Source of the DNA: Mesorhizobium sp. B2-1-1
GTDB lineage: Bacteria > Pseudomonadota > Alphaproteobacteria > Rhizobiales > Rhizobiaceae
Length of the DNA: 64,000 nucleotides
NCBI RefSeq assembly: GCF_006442975.2
Contig: NZ_CP083954.1
Coordinates: 3,665,501-3,729,500 of the forward strand
Direction of reading: 5' to 3'
In this document: piece by piece, positions 34,633-43,399 of the stretch
Numbering within the stretch: the first letter of the stretch is position 1
Layout: every line of letters begins with the position of its first letter
Notes under the pieces: generated by a model
Seen by the model: only the letters and a program-made list of their open reading frames with translations
The model's database searches: none
Told to the model about the DNA's origin: nothing
Translations under genes and position numbers: made by a program

Positions 34633-35058
34633 ATGAAACAGTTGCTAGGACATATTGCATTGGCGTGGCTTGTGCTGCCCGGCGATGCGGACGCACACGG
34701 TTGGTATACGGGCAAGACCGATCCCGTTCTTCACTATGACTGCTGCGGAAACAAGGATTGCCGCCCCATCGATTCCAACGATGTCAGGATGACCAAAGAC
34801 GGCTATTTTGTCAGGCTGCACCCTACCTACTTGAATGAGCCACAAGAAGCAGAGTGGTTTATCCCGAGAGAACGTGTCCAGGCTGCGCCCGATGATCGAT
34901 ACCACATCTGCGAGCGTCTAATGACGTTTTATCGAACGATCATTCCCCATATGAAGTTTGATCCTTACCAGCGATATAGGTGGACGTGCTTCTTCGCGCC
35001 GATGGGCACCGGTTCAATTCCAATTAGAATGAACCACTATGCTGCAATTTCAAACTGA
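34633..35058 (+). CDS. Secreted cysteine-containing protein of unknown function
   Basis: 141 residues. Signal peptide MKQLLGHIALAWLVLPGDADA, then HGWYTGKTDPVLHYDCCGNKDCRPID, a cluster of cysteines at about 37, 38 and 43, with others at 92 and 117. The base composition is lower in GC than the neighbours and codon use is less biased, suggesting later arrival. AGTCCC before the ATG is a poor ribosome-binding site. I do not recognise the family; the double CC-N-x-DC pattern resembles small periplasmic proteins seen in rhizobia, function unknown. Convergent with the TerC gene. Confidence 0.75.
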   Translation: MKQLLGHIALAWLVLPGDADAHGWYTGKTDPVLHYDCCGNKDCRPIDSNDVRMTKDGYFVRLHPTYLNEPQEAEWFIPRERVQAAPDDRYHICERLMTFYRTIIPHMKFDPYQRYRWTCFFAPMGTGSIPIRMNHYAAISN

Positions 35059-35087
35059 CCAACATCGGCGGGCGCAAGGGCTCCAGC

Positions 35088-35774
35088 TCAGTGGCCGCTC
35101 GACCCGAACCACGGCGCCAGGAAAGCGAATTGGTCGGGAAACTGCTGCACGGCGCCGTCGAGAAGCATCTTCACGGCGACGTAAAGGATGATCAGCAGGC
35201 CGATATAGGCGATCCAGCGGTATTTGTGCAGCAGGCGCGCGACGAAGGACGCGGCGAAGCCCATCAGCGCAATCGACAGAGCGAGGCCGATGATCAGCAC
35301 CGTCGGATGGTTCATGGCCGCACCCGCGACGGCCAGGACATTGTCGAGCGACATCGAGACGTCGGCAATGACGATCTGCCACGCGGCCTGCGAGAAGGTC
35401 TTGCGCGGCGACTTGCCGGCGATGGTCCCATCCTTGTCGAAATCGCCATTCGACAGCGCTTCGGTCGCGTCGCGCTCCTGCTCGTGGCTGACACCCAGCT
35501 CCCGCCACATCTTCCAGCATACCCAAAGCAGCAGCAGGCCGCCGGCGATGAGGAGCATGGGGCCAATTGTCAGCAGCCATTGCGTGATCAGGGCGAAGAA
35601 AATGCGAAGGACGGTGGCCGCGATGATGCCGACCAGAATGGCCCGTTTGCGCTGACTGGCCGGCAAGCCGGCCGCCGCAAGGCCGATGACGATGGCGTTG
35701 TCCCCAGCCAGCGCAAGATCGATCGCGATTACCTGAAAAAGGGCCGATAAGCCTGCGGCAGTAAATATTTCCAT
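35088..35774 (-). CDS. TerC-family membrane protein (YjbE/Alx-like)
   Basis: 228 residues with seven predicted transmembrane helices. The TerC motifs are visible: LALAGDNAIVIGLAAAGLP in helix 1-2 and IVIADVSMSLDNVLAVAGAA in the second half, both with acidic residues inside the membrane that bind metal in this family. YjbE/Alx/MntP-like members export Mn2+. A cytoplasmic loop carries DFDKDGTIAG, which looks like a short EF-hand-type metal-binding turn. No yybP-ykoY riboswitch can be seen upstream. Confidence 0.9.
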   Translation of the reverse strand: MEIFTAAGLSALFQVIAIDLALAGDNAIVIGLAAAGLPASQRKRAILVGIIAATVLRIFFALITQWLLTIGPMLLIAGGLLLLWVCWKMWRELGVSHEQERDATEALSNGDFDKDGTIAGKSPRKTFSQAAWQIVIADVSMSLDNVLAVAGAAMNHPTVLIIGLALSIALMGFAASFVARLLHKYRWIAYIGLLIILYVAVKMLLDGAVQQFPDQFAFLAPWFGSSGH

Positions 35775-35959
35775 CGACCTGGAAGCCCTTGCCTGTTCGC
35801 CGAGTGTTCGTTGTCGATCGCCCAGCCCGCCCTAAAGGCATGGTTCCTTGCCGTCAAGACATCGCTTCGGGCAACGCCGCAAAACCGCTTTCGTTGCAGC
35901 GGCGCCATTGAGGGGATTCGACAATCGCGGCCGAGCGAGTCGAAACGGCAGTGAAAAAC

Positions 35960-36349
35960 CTAATCGTAGAGATTGTATTTTGCCCAGTCGGTCTCTGGAA
36001 TCTCGTCGCCGATGCGGTAGCGGAGCTGTAAAACCTCCATATGGTCCGGCGCCGTCTCGCACTTGAATTTCAGCCGGTACCATTGCCCCTTGCTGCGGAA
36101 GGCGGCTCCTGGGCTCTTAATGGCGTCGTCGCTCATGACCGGCGTGGCAAAGGCGTAAGCGACCACCCGATCCGCCTTGTACTTGCGGTCGTCATGGGTG
36201 ATCCGGTCGAGAACTTCAGCGTCGCAGCGCTGTTCGAGGCGGGTTTGCGGGTCGAGTTTCAGGAGGCCTGCGCGCAAGGCGCTGTCCATGGCGTTGGCCG
36301 GAAAAGCCAGGGTCAAGAACGCCATGACCGTCGTGCAGAGTGTCTTCAT
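35960..36349 (-). CDS. Secreted DUF930 protein
   Basis: 129 residues from the ATG at 36349 (MKTLCTTVMAFLTLAFPANA), with a signal peptide of about 20 residues. The mature part carries the DUF930 pattern: LLKLDPQTRLEQRCDAEVLDRI, YKADRVVAYAFATP and GQWYRLKFKCETAPDHMEV. Two cysteines may form a disulphide in the periplasm. DUF930 is almost confined to Hyphomicrobiales, sometimes as the C-terminal part of TonB-like proteins; function unknown. Confidence 0.88.
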   Translation of the reverse strand: MKTLCTTVMAFLTLAFPANAMDSALRAGLLKLDPQTRLEQRCDAEVLDRITHDDRKYKADRVVAYAFATPVMSDDAIKSPGAAFRSKGQWYRLKFKCETAPDHMEVLQLRYRIGDEIPETDWAKYNLYD

Positions 36350-36412
36350 GGGCGGGACAAGCAGCATATTTTGTCTGAAAAATCAACCAAAGGGCTGGGC
36401 GTTGTCCCGCGC

Positions 36413-37111
36413 TCAGGCACTCGGCGCGTTCAAAATCCCGTGTCGGGATTCATCGTGCGATGGCTGCGGCCAACGCATCAGCGAGGCACGGCCGGCGTCG
36501 GTCAGATCGTATACGCCGCGGTCGACGCGCGCGAACCAGCCATAGACATTGTGCAGCAGGATTTTCGGCGCAAGCGGCGTCAGCGCCTTGAGATCGCGCG
36601 GGCGCTTGGGCCCGTCGGCCAATGCCGCGGCGCAGGCGAGGGCGCTTTGGCGGTACGCTGTCATGATGGGATTGCGCGATCCCCCGCCCGCGACAGGATC
36701 GCCGCGGCGCCGGCGGTGCTCGTCGACCAGCCGCGAGCGGCGCCGTGGGTTCTTGCGCGGCGCGACGGTGACCGGACTCAGGAGCACCTCGACCCGGTCG
36801 CTCGCCGTCACGCCGAGCAGGCCGAAGCCAAGCCGGCGGCAAAGATTGCGGAACCGGGCGTCGCTCTCGCGTCCCTTGCCCCTGGCCGACATGCGCGCGG
36901 CCAGCCACACCTCGTCGCAGGCGGTCGCGCGGTCGACGCCTTGCAGCACCAGTTCGAGATTGAACGCCAGCTTCAACTCGCAAATGACGACGACGGGCGG
37001 CTCCCCCTCACGCAGCGCGACAATGTCGCAGCCGCCGATCTCGCCCTTCACGGCAAAATCCAGGCTTTCGAGAAACCGCTTCACCGGCGCGTAGAGTGAG
37101 GTTTCGTTCAT
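36413..37111 (-). CDS. DUF2161 protein with PD-(D/E)xK-like fold
   Basis: 232 residues from the ATG at 37111 (MNETSLYAPVKRFLESLDF). The first half has VKGEIGGCDIVAL and VVICELKLAFNLELVLQGVDR; the D...ExK arrangement (Asp near 34, ELK near 50) is that of PD-(D/E)xK nuclease-like domains. The second half has a very basic loop (RKNPRRRSRLVDEHRRRRGD) and a winged-helix-like end (VYGWFARVDRGVYDLTDAG). It may be a DNA-acting enzyme or a repair factor; function is not known. The gene is solitary, with no restriction or toxin partner. Confidence 0.82.
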   Translation of the reverse strand: MNETSLYAPVKRFLESLDFAVKGEIGGCDIVALREGEPPVVVICELKLAFNLELVLQGVDRATACDEVWLAARMSARGKGRESDARFRNLCRRLGFGLLGVTASDRVEVLLSPVTVAPRKNPRRRSRLVDEHRRRRGDPVAGGGSRNPIMTAYRQSALACAAALADGPKRPRDLKALTPLAPKILLHNVYGWFARVDRGVYDLTDAGRASLMRWPQPSHDESRHGILNAPSA

Positions 37112-37158
37112 AGGCCCAAGGCTTAGCCGATTCGGCACGAAAAGCCTCGGGAGCAGGT

Positions 37159-38612
37159 CTACATGCCTTTCCGGGGTTCGCCGAACCATCGTGATGCGGC
37201 TTGAGCGGCTTCCTCCGGGTTGGGGTCATCCTCGCCAGCCCAGGCCACGAAGCCGTCGGGGCGCACGAGCACGGCGCTCAAGCCAAGCTGATCCCTGGCC
37301 TTTCCGGCGACGTAGGTGATCCGGTCGCCCCAGCGGCCTGCAAGCGCTTCAAGCGATGGGCAAGCGTCAAAGTCAAGGAACAGGCCCTTGCCCGTGCGGA
37401 GGAACTCGCCGATTTTTCTTCCTCCGATCAGCTCGAAATCGGGAACACTGCGCCCGACCAGCCCGTGGTCGCCGCCAGGATCGTAGCGAAGAGAAATACC
37501 CCATATCCGTTCGGCGAAGTATGTCGCGCCGTCGCGCGTGTCGATCAGGCCGCGGATGATGGTTTCGAGCGCGCGCGTTGCCGGGCTTGGCCGCATGAGC
37601 GCGACCTGGGCGCGCGACCAGTCGAGGATTTGCGCCCCGACCGGATGGCGTTCGCTGAAATAACTGTCGAGCAGACCGTCCGGCGCGTCGCCGCGGATGG
37701 TGGCGGCCAGCTTCCAGCCAAGGTTCATCGCGTCGCCGAGCCCGAGGTTGAGACCTTGGCCGCCCAAGGGAGAATGGATATGCGCGGCGTCGCCGGCAAG
37801 CAGCACTCGTCCCTTGCGGTAGGTCGTTGCCTGGTGGGCGCGATCCGTCCAGGTGGCGGCGAGTTTGAGAGCCGTCAGCGTGAGGTCCGCGCCGGATACT
37901 CGGCGCAAAACCGCCTGCACGTGGTCGCAGGTGATTGGCTGGGTTCGGTGGAAAGCCCCACCATCGAACTCGACCATCGCGACAGTACCGGGTCTTTGAT
38001 ACGTATACATGCCGGTCGGCGTGTAGTGGCGGCCGGGCGTGAGCCTGTCCGGGTCGGCCATTTCGATCTGAACGGAATAGCCTGTGAATTCCGGATCGGT
38101 ACCGACGAACGCGAAGTCGCCGGCCTTGCGCACCGTGCTGCGCCCGCCGTCACAGCCGACAAGCCAGCAACTCCCATTGCGATTGCGCGCGCGGCCAAGA
38201 CTGATTCGAGATGCGCCATTTCGACCGCGATTGCGGCGGTGGCCGAACCTGGCAGGCGGTAGGGCCATTTCGCGGCGTCGATGGCATCGTGGAAGAACTG
38301 GATACCTGCGAAATGGCCGCCCGGAGGGCGCGGTTGATTCAGCCAGTGCGCGCCAGTCGCAGCGCCACCGTTGCCCGTCCCATCCCTCGCACTTTGTGGA
38401 GCGACGATGTCGTCCAGCAGACCGCGACGGTAGAGGGCTTCGATGGTGGGCACCGAGAGGCCGCGCAGCCCGAACGGAAGCTGCTTCAACGGGGAGTGCG
38501 GATCTTCGGCTTGCTCCAGCACCAGCACCGAGAGGTCGGCGAGGCGCAACTCACAAGCGAGGAACAGGCCGACAGGGCCTGCACCAGCAATTATTACGTC
38601 ATGGGAATCCAG
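37159..38612 (-). pseudogene. Broken FAD-dependent aromatic monooxygenase
   Basis: The N-terminal piece (SHDVIIAGAGPVGLFLACEL, then LEQAEDPH) is in one frame from about 38609 and the rest (CWLVGCDGGRSTVRKAGDF, GRVLLAGDAAHIHSPLGGQG and the thioredoxin-like C-terminal domain up to 37159) is in another. The junction is near 38170, where MAHLESVLAARAIAMGV runs straight into WLVGCDGG; roughly 45 codons that join these parts in TfdB/rifampicin-monooxygenase-like enzymes are missing. No in-frame ATG or GTG precedes the FAD motif. The gene cannot make a full enzyme. Confidence 0.8.
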
Positions 38613-39250
38613 ATGGCCACACGGACGAACGATTGGACGCGAGAGAAGCGTCCGATGTTCGTCGTGGGGATCTCCTGCAGGAGGCCAAAGACCAGAGCTT
38701 TCGTTACCGAAAGGACTTGGGCTTACCAAACCAAGTCTGCCTTTTCCGACGCCGGCTCTATAGCGTTGCCGTGAGCAATCCGCAACGGACGGGATTGCGG
38801 CCGATGCAGAACGGAATCATGGGCGCTCAGGGTTGAACCGATGAAGCGCCGCCCGATGCCTTATTCGATTCGCTCGTCTCGTGGCAATTTCGCTGTCGGT
38901 CGGCTTGAATGGAGCTGTCGGTCGGCTTGAATGGAATGGTATTCCAGGGCGCCATTCCCGTGGTACAACCCTAAGGGCTTCCTGACGGCGGATGCGTTCA
39001 TCTTTGAGACGCCGGCAGAGCCGCCTGCTTTTGAACCTGGCACATCGGATACGGCAAGCTCCCACACAGGTACCGGGCGACGTGGCTGTCGGTGCGCCTA
39101 CTGGTGGCACGCCATCAGCCGGACTGATAAGCGTGTCAGCCGGGTTGCTGAAAAACAACATAGCCTACACAAACTCGTAAGAGTAGTGGCGTTTTTACTT
39201 GACCGCTTCCCAGTGCGGCGTGTCCATACTTCCAAGATTCGGGGAGCAAA
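38613..39250. other. Gene-poor stretch between the broken monooxygenase and the acyltransferase
   Basis: About 640 bases with only short frames lacking ribosome-binding sites. A 22-base sequence is repeated back to back at 38892-38935. The composition becomes more AT-rich towards 39200. This may be the left edge of the prophage remnant, but no attachment site or integrase can be seen. Confidence 0.5.
38892..38935. repeat. Tandem repeat, 2 x 22 bp
   Basis: Two identical adjacent 22-base units beginning GCTGTCGGTCGGCTTGAATG. No coding role visible. Confidence 0.9.
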
Positions 39251-40369
39251 ATGGCAGATAGGAACGCGTCACTCGATGGGTTGCGAGGCATAGCAGCCGT
39301 TAGCGTGGTTTTCTATCATTCTATCCTGCATCATGAGGTGCTGGTTGGAACGACCCTGATCCAGCCTATACAGGGCATGACCACACTCAGGGACGTTCTG
39401 ACCAAGATCATGCTTTCCATATTCAACGGGAACAACGCCGTTCTTTTGTTCTTTGTCTTGAGCGGCTTCGTCCTCTCCCTATCGCTGGAGAAGTCGACGG
39501 GGGCACCATTCGCAATCGTCTCGAAGTTCGTTGTGCGCCGGGTCTGCCGGCTCTACCCCGCTCTGTTTGGCTGCTTGGCGGCATATTACTTGCTGTCTCA
39601 GTTTTTTGCGCAAATGGGCTGGGCCGGCGTTCCCTCGCCTAATCTATGGCTGGCAACGCTGAATGCTTTGCTGGTTCAGATTACGTGGCACGGCCCGTCC
39701 ACAACCATCCAAGCCGAAATGCTCGCGGTGCCGTTCGTCCTGGCGTTTTTCTTCTTCCAGAAGCGCTTCGGATCGGTGTCGGCTTTGGTTCTGTTTAGCT
39801 TGAGCGTGTTTGCCATGGCGCAGCCGGTTTTCGTCATGGGGGCTCCACACATGTCCGCGTGGATATCATCCTTTGCCATTGGCATGCTGATCGCGGACAG
39901 GCGCTTCCAGCCGTTCTTTTCCGGCGTGTCATCGCTGGCGCTTTGGCTGATAATCGCTGCGTTCGTGATCGTTCGAATGTTCGTTCCCTTCAACCCTGAT
40001 GCCAGCACGCTTGGGCAAGTCATCTTGTGCGCCGCGCTCGTCGGGTCGGTCTATTACGGCGACCAGAGTTTGACAGCGACCACGATCCTCGCCAATCCGG
40101 TCTGCCGGTTCCTCGGCAAGATCAGCTACAGCTTTTACTTGATCAACGTTCTTTTCCTGCTCATCGTCTGGTCACTGGTCGACCCGCTTGGCATCTACCC
40201 GACACACGCACTTGAAACCGGGCTGCTGGTGGGGACGGTGGTCGTAACTCTGACGCTCCCTTTCGCGTATTTCTCGGAGAAGTGGCTGGAGCAGGGCGGG
40301 ATCACGTTGGGGCGTCTGCTGACGACAGCGCGCACTGTACCGCAGACGATCCCCGCTCCTGCGGAGTAA
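39251..40369 (+). CDS. Acyltransferase-3 family membrane protein, probable prophage cargo
   Basis: 372 residues, about ten transmembrane segments. The N-terminus has the family signature NASLDGLRGIAAVSVVFYHS with the catalytic His near residue 24, then FFVLSGFVLSLSLEKS and VVRRVCRLYPALFG, and GKISYSFYLINVLFL near the end. It likely O-acetylates a surface sugar. The gene is less GC-rich than its surroundings and lies between an empty stretch and phage genes, so it may be a lysogenic-conversion gene that alters the cell surface; that is inference. GGGAGC precedes the ATG. Confidence 0.88.
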   Translation: MADRNASLDGLRGIAAVSVVFYHSILHHEVLVGTTLIQPIQGMTTLRDVLTKIMLSIFNGNNAVLLFFVLSGFVLSLSLEKSTGAPFAIVSKFVVRRVCRLYPALFGCLAAYYLLSQFFAQMGWAGVPSPNLWLATLNALLVQITWHGPSTTIQAEMLAVPFVLAFFFFQKRFGSVSALVLFSLSVFAMAQPVFVMGAPHMSAWISSFAIGMLIADRRFQPFFSGVSSLALWLIIAAFVIVRMFVPFNPDASTLGQVILCAALVGSVYYGDQSLTATTILANPVCRFLGKISYSFYLINVLFLLIVWSLVDPLGIYPTHALETGLLVGTVVVTLTLPFAYFSEKWLEQGGITLGRLLTTARTVPQTIPAPAE

Positions 40370-40444
40370 ATTTATCGGCCGCATCTCTGAGCGGCAGGCC
40401 TGTCGGGTTCCGAAACCGACCTAACTCGGCGTGCGCAGCACCTT

Positions 40445-40645
40445 TTAACGATCTGCCTCAAACCAAGTCGTCGTGATTCCGTCAGGGTGCGTTACCCTTA
40501 TCCATTCGCCGGTCTGAGGTTCTTCCCGACACGATATCGTTATTGGTCCACGGCTCTTTGCGGCCTCGACAACGTTCTTGGCGCGAACCTCGATCCGCTC
40601 CGCCGCTTTGCCGTCGCGCATCAACTCGACGATGAAACACCGCAT
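40445..40645 (-). CDS. Small protein of unknown function, 66 residues
   Basis: Starts MRCFIVELMRDGKAAERIEV and ends TTTWFEADR. The sequence is balanced and looks like a folded alpha/beta domain (VRAKNVVEAAKSRGPITISC), but I know no family. It lies 10 bases downstream of another small gene on the same strand, in the phage-derived region. Confidence 0.55.
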   Translation of the reverse strand: MRCFIVELMRDGKAAERIEVRAKNVVEAAKSRGPITISCREEPQTGEWIRVTHPDGITTTWFEADR

Positions 40646-40655
40646 GGGCCGCGCA

Positions 40656-40820
40656 TCAATCCAGGGTATCGAAAGGACGGCGCGGATCAGCCCTTTTCTG
40701 TGGCCTCTCTATATCGTCTCCACCAGCAAACATCAGATATGCTATCGCTAAGCCGCCTATTGCAGCGACCGTTGCGGACGCCCACACGAGCGCGCCCGTC
40801 CACCAAAACAAGCTATTCAC
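40656..40820 (-). CDS. Small single-pass membrane protein, 54 residues
   Basis: The GTG at 40820 is chosen because AGGGGAGAA lies 5 bases before it; a longer frame to 40856 has no such signal. The product has one transmembrane helix (FWWTGALVWASATVAAIGGL and on) and a short polar tail (DDIERPQKRADPRRPFDTLD). Function unknown; it shares its orientation with the 66-residue gene downstream. Confidence 0.55.
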   Translation of the reverse strand: MNSLFWWTGALVWASATVAAIGGLAIAYLMFAGGDDIERPQKRADPRRPFDTLD

Positions 40821-41018
40821 AGTTTCTCCCCTAAGCCCGGCGGCTTTGTAGTACATTGTTCTGATTAGAGCAAATGTACCGGAAGCAGTCGGCCGAACGG
40901 AAAGTTGCTTCGGTCAGCACCCAGGCCCGCGTACTTCGTCCCTCTGGACCTTCGGGCGCGGGACATACTCAAAACCTAGAAAGCACAACCTGCCCGCTAG
41001 GGCGGAAAGGACAAACTC

Positions 41019-41754
41019 ATGGACCGCAACTTCGCGCGGGCGCTTGCGCTCGTCTTGAAATCAGAAGGACTCTGGTCGGACAATCCGGCCGATCCGGGCG
41101 GCGCCACTATGAAGGGCGTCACCCTGGCTAACTTCCGCCGCTACGTCCAAGCCAAAGCGACCAAGGATGATCTGCGCCATATCACCGATGCGCAGGTCGC
41201 CACCGTCTTTCGCCGCTTCTACTGGGATGCCGTTGCCGGCGCCGAGCTGCCCGATGGGGTGGACTATGCCGTCTTCGATTTCGCGGTTAATTCCGGTCCC
41301 GGCCGCGCGGCCAAATACCTGCAAGGCGCTGTCGGCGTTGCGCAGGATGGGCGCATAGGCCCAGCCACGATCGCGGCAGTAAAGGCCAAGCCGGCAGGGG
41401 TGTGATCGATGCGCTGTGCGATGCCCGCATGGCCTTCCTGAAGCGCCTGCCGACATGGGGCGAGTTCGGTAAGGGCTGGACAAGCCGCGTGGCCTCTGTC
41501 CGCTCCCAAGCTCTGCTGATGAGCAAAGCGCCAGCACCCATCGTCATCCAGCCTGCCGCGCCTCCTGCTGCGCCTGCGCCTCCCAGCGTGGTCGTAGTGA
41601 CCCAGCAGGGCAACCAGCCACAGGTTGTTACGCCGGTCTCTCCTGCACCATCCACGGCCCCAGCAGTGCCCAAGAGCAAGACAGGGTGGGGCTGCTCGGG
41701 ATCATCATCGCCGCAATCGCCGCGGTGCTTGCCAAACTTCACTTCGGAGGCTGA
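41019..41754 (+). pseudogene. Phage endolysin, GH108 family, with two frameshifts
   Basis: GGAAAGGAC precedes the ATG. The N-terminal 127 codons encode a GH108 (ZliS-like) muramidase domain with the catalytic Glu16 in KSEGLWSDNPADPGGATMKG and the NSGPGRAAKYLQ segment. The frame stops at 41403-41405, but the next frame continues the family sequence VIDALCDARMAFLKRLPTWG and a Pro-rich linker. A second shift near 41690 is needed to reach the C-terminal membrane helix LLGIIIAAIAAVLAKLHFGG, which ends at 41754. The current product would be truncated but could retain the Glu-containing lobe. Confidence 0.8.
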
Positions 41755-41755
41755 C

Positions 41756-41995
41756 ATGGAAACGATCAACCAGCCCAGCAGCCAGCCTACCAATAAGGTC
41801 GCAGCGGCCACGGCAGCAACTGCAGCATGGGCCATCATCGTGTCGGTCGGATCGCTGGCGCTTCAGAACCTGGCGCCCACTTGGTATTCGCCGGATCTCA
41901 TCGCAGCCGTTTCCTCTGGCGTTCCTGTGCTGCTTGTTTTCAACGCTGGCTGGTTCACCAAGGACAAGCCGAATGTCGTCGTGGTGCAGCAATGA
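41756..41995 (+). CDS. Holin-like protein
   Basis: 79 residues, METINQPSSQPTNKVAAATA to KDKPNVVVVQQ, with two hydrophobic segments (about 22-40 and 50-66). The ATG is one base after the endolysin stop and is served by GGAGG (41746-41750). Small size, two membrane spans, position between endolysin and spanins point to a class II holin. It is the only gene in the cassette without a frameshift. Its stop overlaps the next start (ATGA). Confidence 0.65.
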   Translation: METINQPSSQPTNKVAAATAATAAWAIIVSVGSLALQNLAPTWYSPDLIAAVSSGVPVLLVFNAGWFTKDKPNVVVVQQ

Positions 41996-42224
41996 CCGCG
42001 CTGCTGGCATTCCTGCTCACCCAATCGCCATCGCCGCCGTTGGCGCTCTGGCAACCGTCCTTGGCATCGGCTGGGGCAATCTGCGGGGCGCCAAACGTGA
42101 ACGCGACAAGCAGGCTGTGGCGGAAGTCGCCGCCCGAGACATAAAGGACCAGGTGCAGAACGATGTTGGCGCACTGCCGGCCGATGCTGCACGAAAGGAG
42201 CTCGGCACATGGTCAAAGGATTGA
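41992..42224 (+). pseudogene. Rz-like inner-membrane spanin with a frameshift
   Basis: MTALLAFL is followed near 42015 by a shift of frame, after which the protein continues AHPIAIAAVGALATVLGIGW and a charged coiled region (RGAKRERDKQAVAEVAARDI) to the stop at 42222-42224. Signal-anchor helix plus periplasmic coiled coil is the i-spanin layout, and the small lipoprotein gene overlaps its end as in Rz/Rz1 pairs. Assignment rests on layout, not on a specific motif. Confidence 0.6.
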
Positions 42225-42401
42225 CGCTCGCCCTGCTCATCGCGCTTGCCGGCTGCACCACCACGAAAGGCAGCTTCTGCGCCCTCGAAAGCCCCATACG
42301 CCTGTCAGCAACGGCCATTGCCGCTCTCTCAGATGTCGAGGTGAGGGGGCATTCTCGCGCATAACCGCACCGGCCAAAAGCTGTGCGGATGGACGCCGTA
42401 G
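42209..42401 (+). pseudogene. Rz1-like outer-membrane lipoprotein spanin with a frameshift
   Basis: ATG at 42209 lies inside the end of the i-spanin frame. MVKGLTLALLIALAGCTTTK has a lipobox (LAGC, Cys16). The current frame stops at 42362-42364 after 51 residues; one base shift near 42346 restores ILAHNRTGQKLCGWTP, the typical end of such phage lipoproteins, to a stop at 42399-42401. Confidence 0.6.
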
Positions 42402-42446
42402 CAAGTGCATGGAAGGTCGGGGGATTTAAACGGGGATTACCAGGGC

Positions 42447-42843
42447 ATGCCCAAACACGTCGGAAAAAATATCTAAAAACGTCCTGCTACTCGCCATCTC
42501 AAGGGTGTCGATGGCTTTGGCGTTGCCGACGATTGGACTTATCGCCTTCTTGGGCTCGCAATGGCTTGATGGCCGCATCGATGCTATCACCAAAACTGCC
42601 GACCCAGCGAACGTCGCTGCCGACAAGGCCAATGATGTCGCCGCCAAGGTCAATGATAGGCTGATCGCGGTCGAGACAAAGCAGGTGCAGGACATGGCCG
42701 CCAACGAGCGTTTCCAGAATGGGACGCTGACCAGGCTGGACCGGGTGCAGGATAGCATCGTAGGGTTGTCGAACGCCGTAGCGGCCTTAACCGCCACGCT
42801 CCAGGCTGTGGCGGAAGAGCGCGCCAGGAGCAAGCCGCCGTAG
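42447..42843 (+). pseudogene. Phage protein of unknown function, start frameshifted
   Basis: The ATG at 42447 runs into a stop at 42474. In the next frame PNTSEKISKNVLLLAISRVS leads into SMALALPTIGLIAFLGSQWL, a transmembrane helix, and then a long helical region (about 112 residues in total from the GTG at 42505). One extra base just after the ATG explains the break. A truncated protein from GTG 42505 is possible. It resembles small membrane-anchored coiled-coil proteins found beside phage lysis genes. Confidence 0.55.
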
Positions 42844-42907
42844 GCACGGCTACATTCGAGACCTAGATTCGGCGTTCGTTGAGCCTTTAGCTTCATCGTT
42901 TCGAAAG

Positions 42908-42929
42908 GTTAGGAACCAAGTTAGGAACC
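42908..42929. repeat. Short direct repeat beside tRNA-Ser
   Basis: GTTAGGAACC occurs at 42908-42917 and 42920-42929, about 50 bases from the 3' end of tRNA-Ser. It could be part of the former phage attachment region; no second copy was found at the other edge. Confidence 0.5.
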
Positions 42930-42981
42930 GAATAAGGCAAAGTCGAAAAGCACAGCTTTTTCAAGCCGATAGAAAGAAATC

Positions 42982-43071
42982 TGGCGGAGGGAGTGGGATT
43001 CGAACCCACGGTGAACTTGCGCCCACGCCGGTTTTCAAGACCGGTGCCTTAAACCGCTCGGCCATCCCTCC
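42982..43071 (-). tRNA. tRNA-Ser (anticodon TGA)
   Basis: Minus strand: starts GGAGGGATGGCCGAGCGGTT, anticodon arm CCGGT-CTTGAAA-ACCGG giving TGA, long variable arm (CGTGGGCGCAAGTTCACCG), T arm GTGGGTTCGAATCCCAC, acceptor end CTCCCTCC followed by GCCA. Length 90 with CCA encoded. The phage remnant lies directly next to its 3' end, the usual target of phage integrases. Confidence 0.96.
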
Positions 43072-43399
43072 AGCGACATCTCTTCGCCCAGCGTCACTCG
43101 ATCAGATATTCGAGCCTGGCGGCGAATGAAGAGAGCCATCTTGCTGATGCTCTAGTGTGCCCGGCAAAGATCTGTCAACCGGCATGCGCGGACCGCATGT
43201 TTCCCGGCAGCCGACGCCGGGCAGGGTGGCGTCACAATCTTGCCCGGTTCCGGCCACAATCGATTAATAGCGTGATAAACAATTCCTGCGCACAAAGGAC
43301 AGGGGTTCGAGGCGTCGTTGGTCTTAGTCAGGTAAGCTTTGGCTCCTGCGACGTTCAAGCCGCGGCGTTTTTGGTCGAGACTGTAGGGGACATCAGGAA
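43072..43399. other. Leader region of rlpA without other genes
   Basis: About 330 bases between tRNA-Ser and rlpA. Short frames only. The last 100 bases probably hold the rlpA promoter, but no clear -35/-10 pair stands out. Confidence 0.5.

Noticed and set aside
35775..35960. yybP-ykoY manganese riboswitch upstream of the TerC gene
   Set aside because: The conserved loops of that riboswitch cannot be found in this short gap; only a weak promoter-like TTGACG is present.
38817..39161. 114-residue minus-strand frame in the gene-poor stretch
   Set aside because: Crosses the 22-bp tandem repeat, has no start signals and a composition typical of non-coding GC-rich DNA.
41019..42401. Programmed frameshifting in the lysis genes
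   Set aside because: No slippery heptamers or downstream structures at the junctions, and the shifts differ in direction; decay is simpler.
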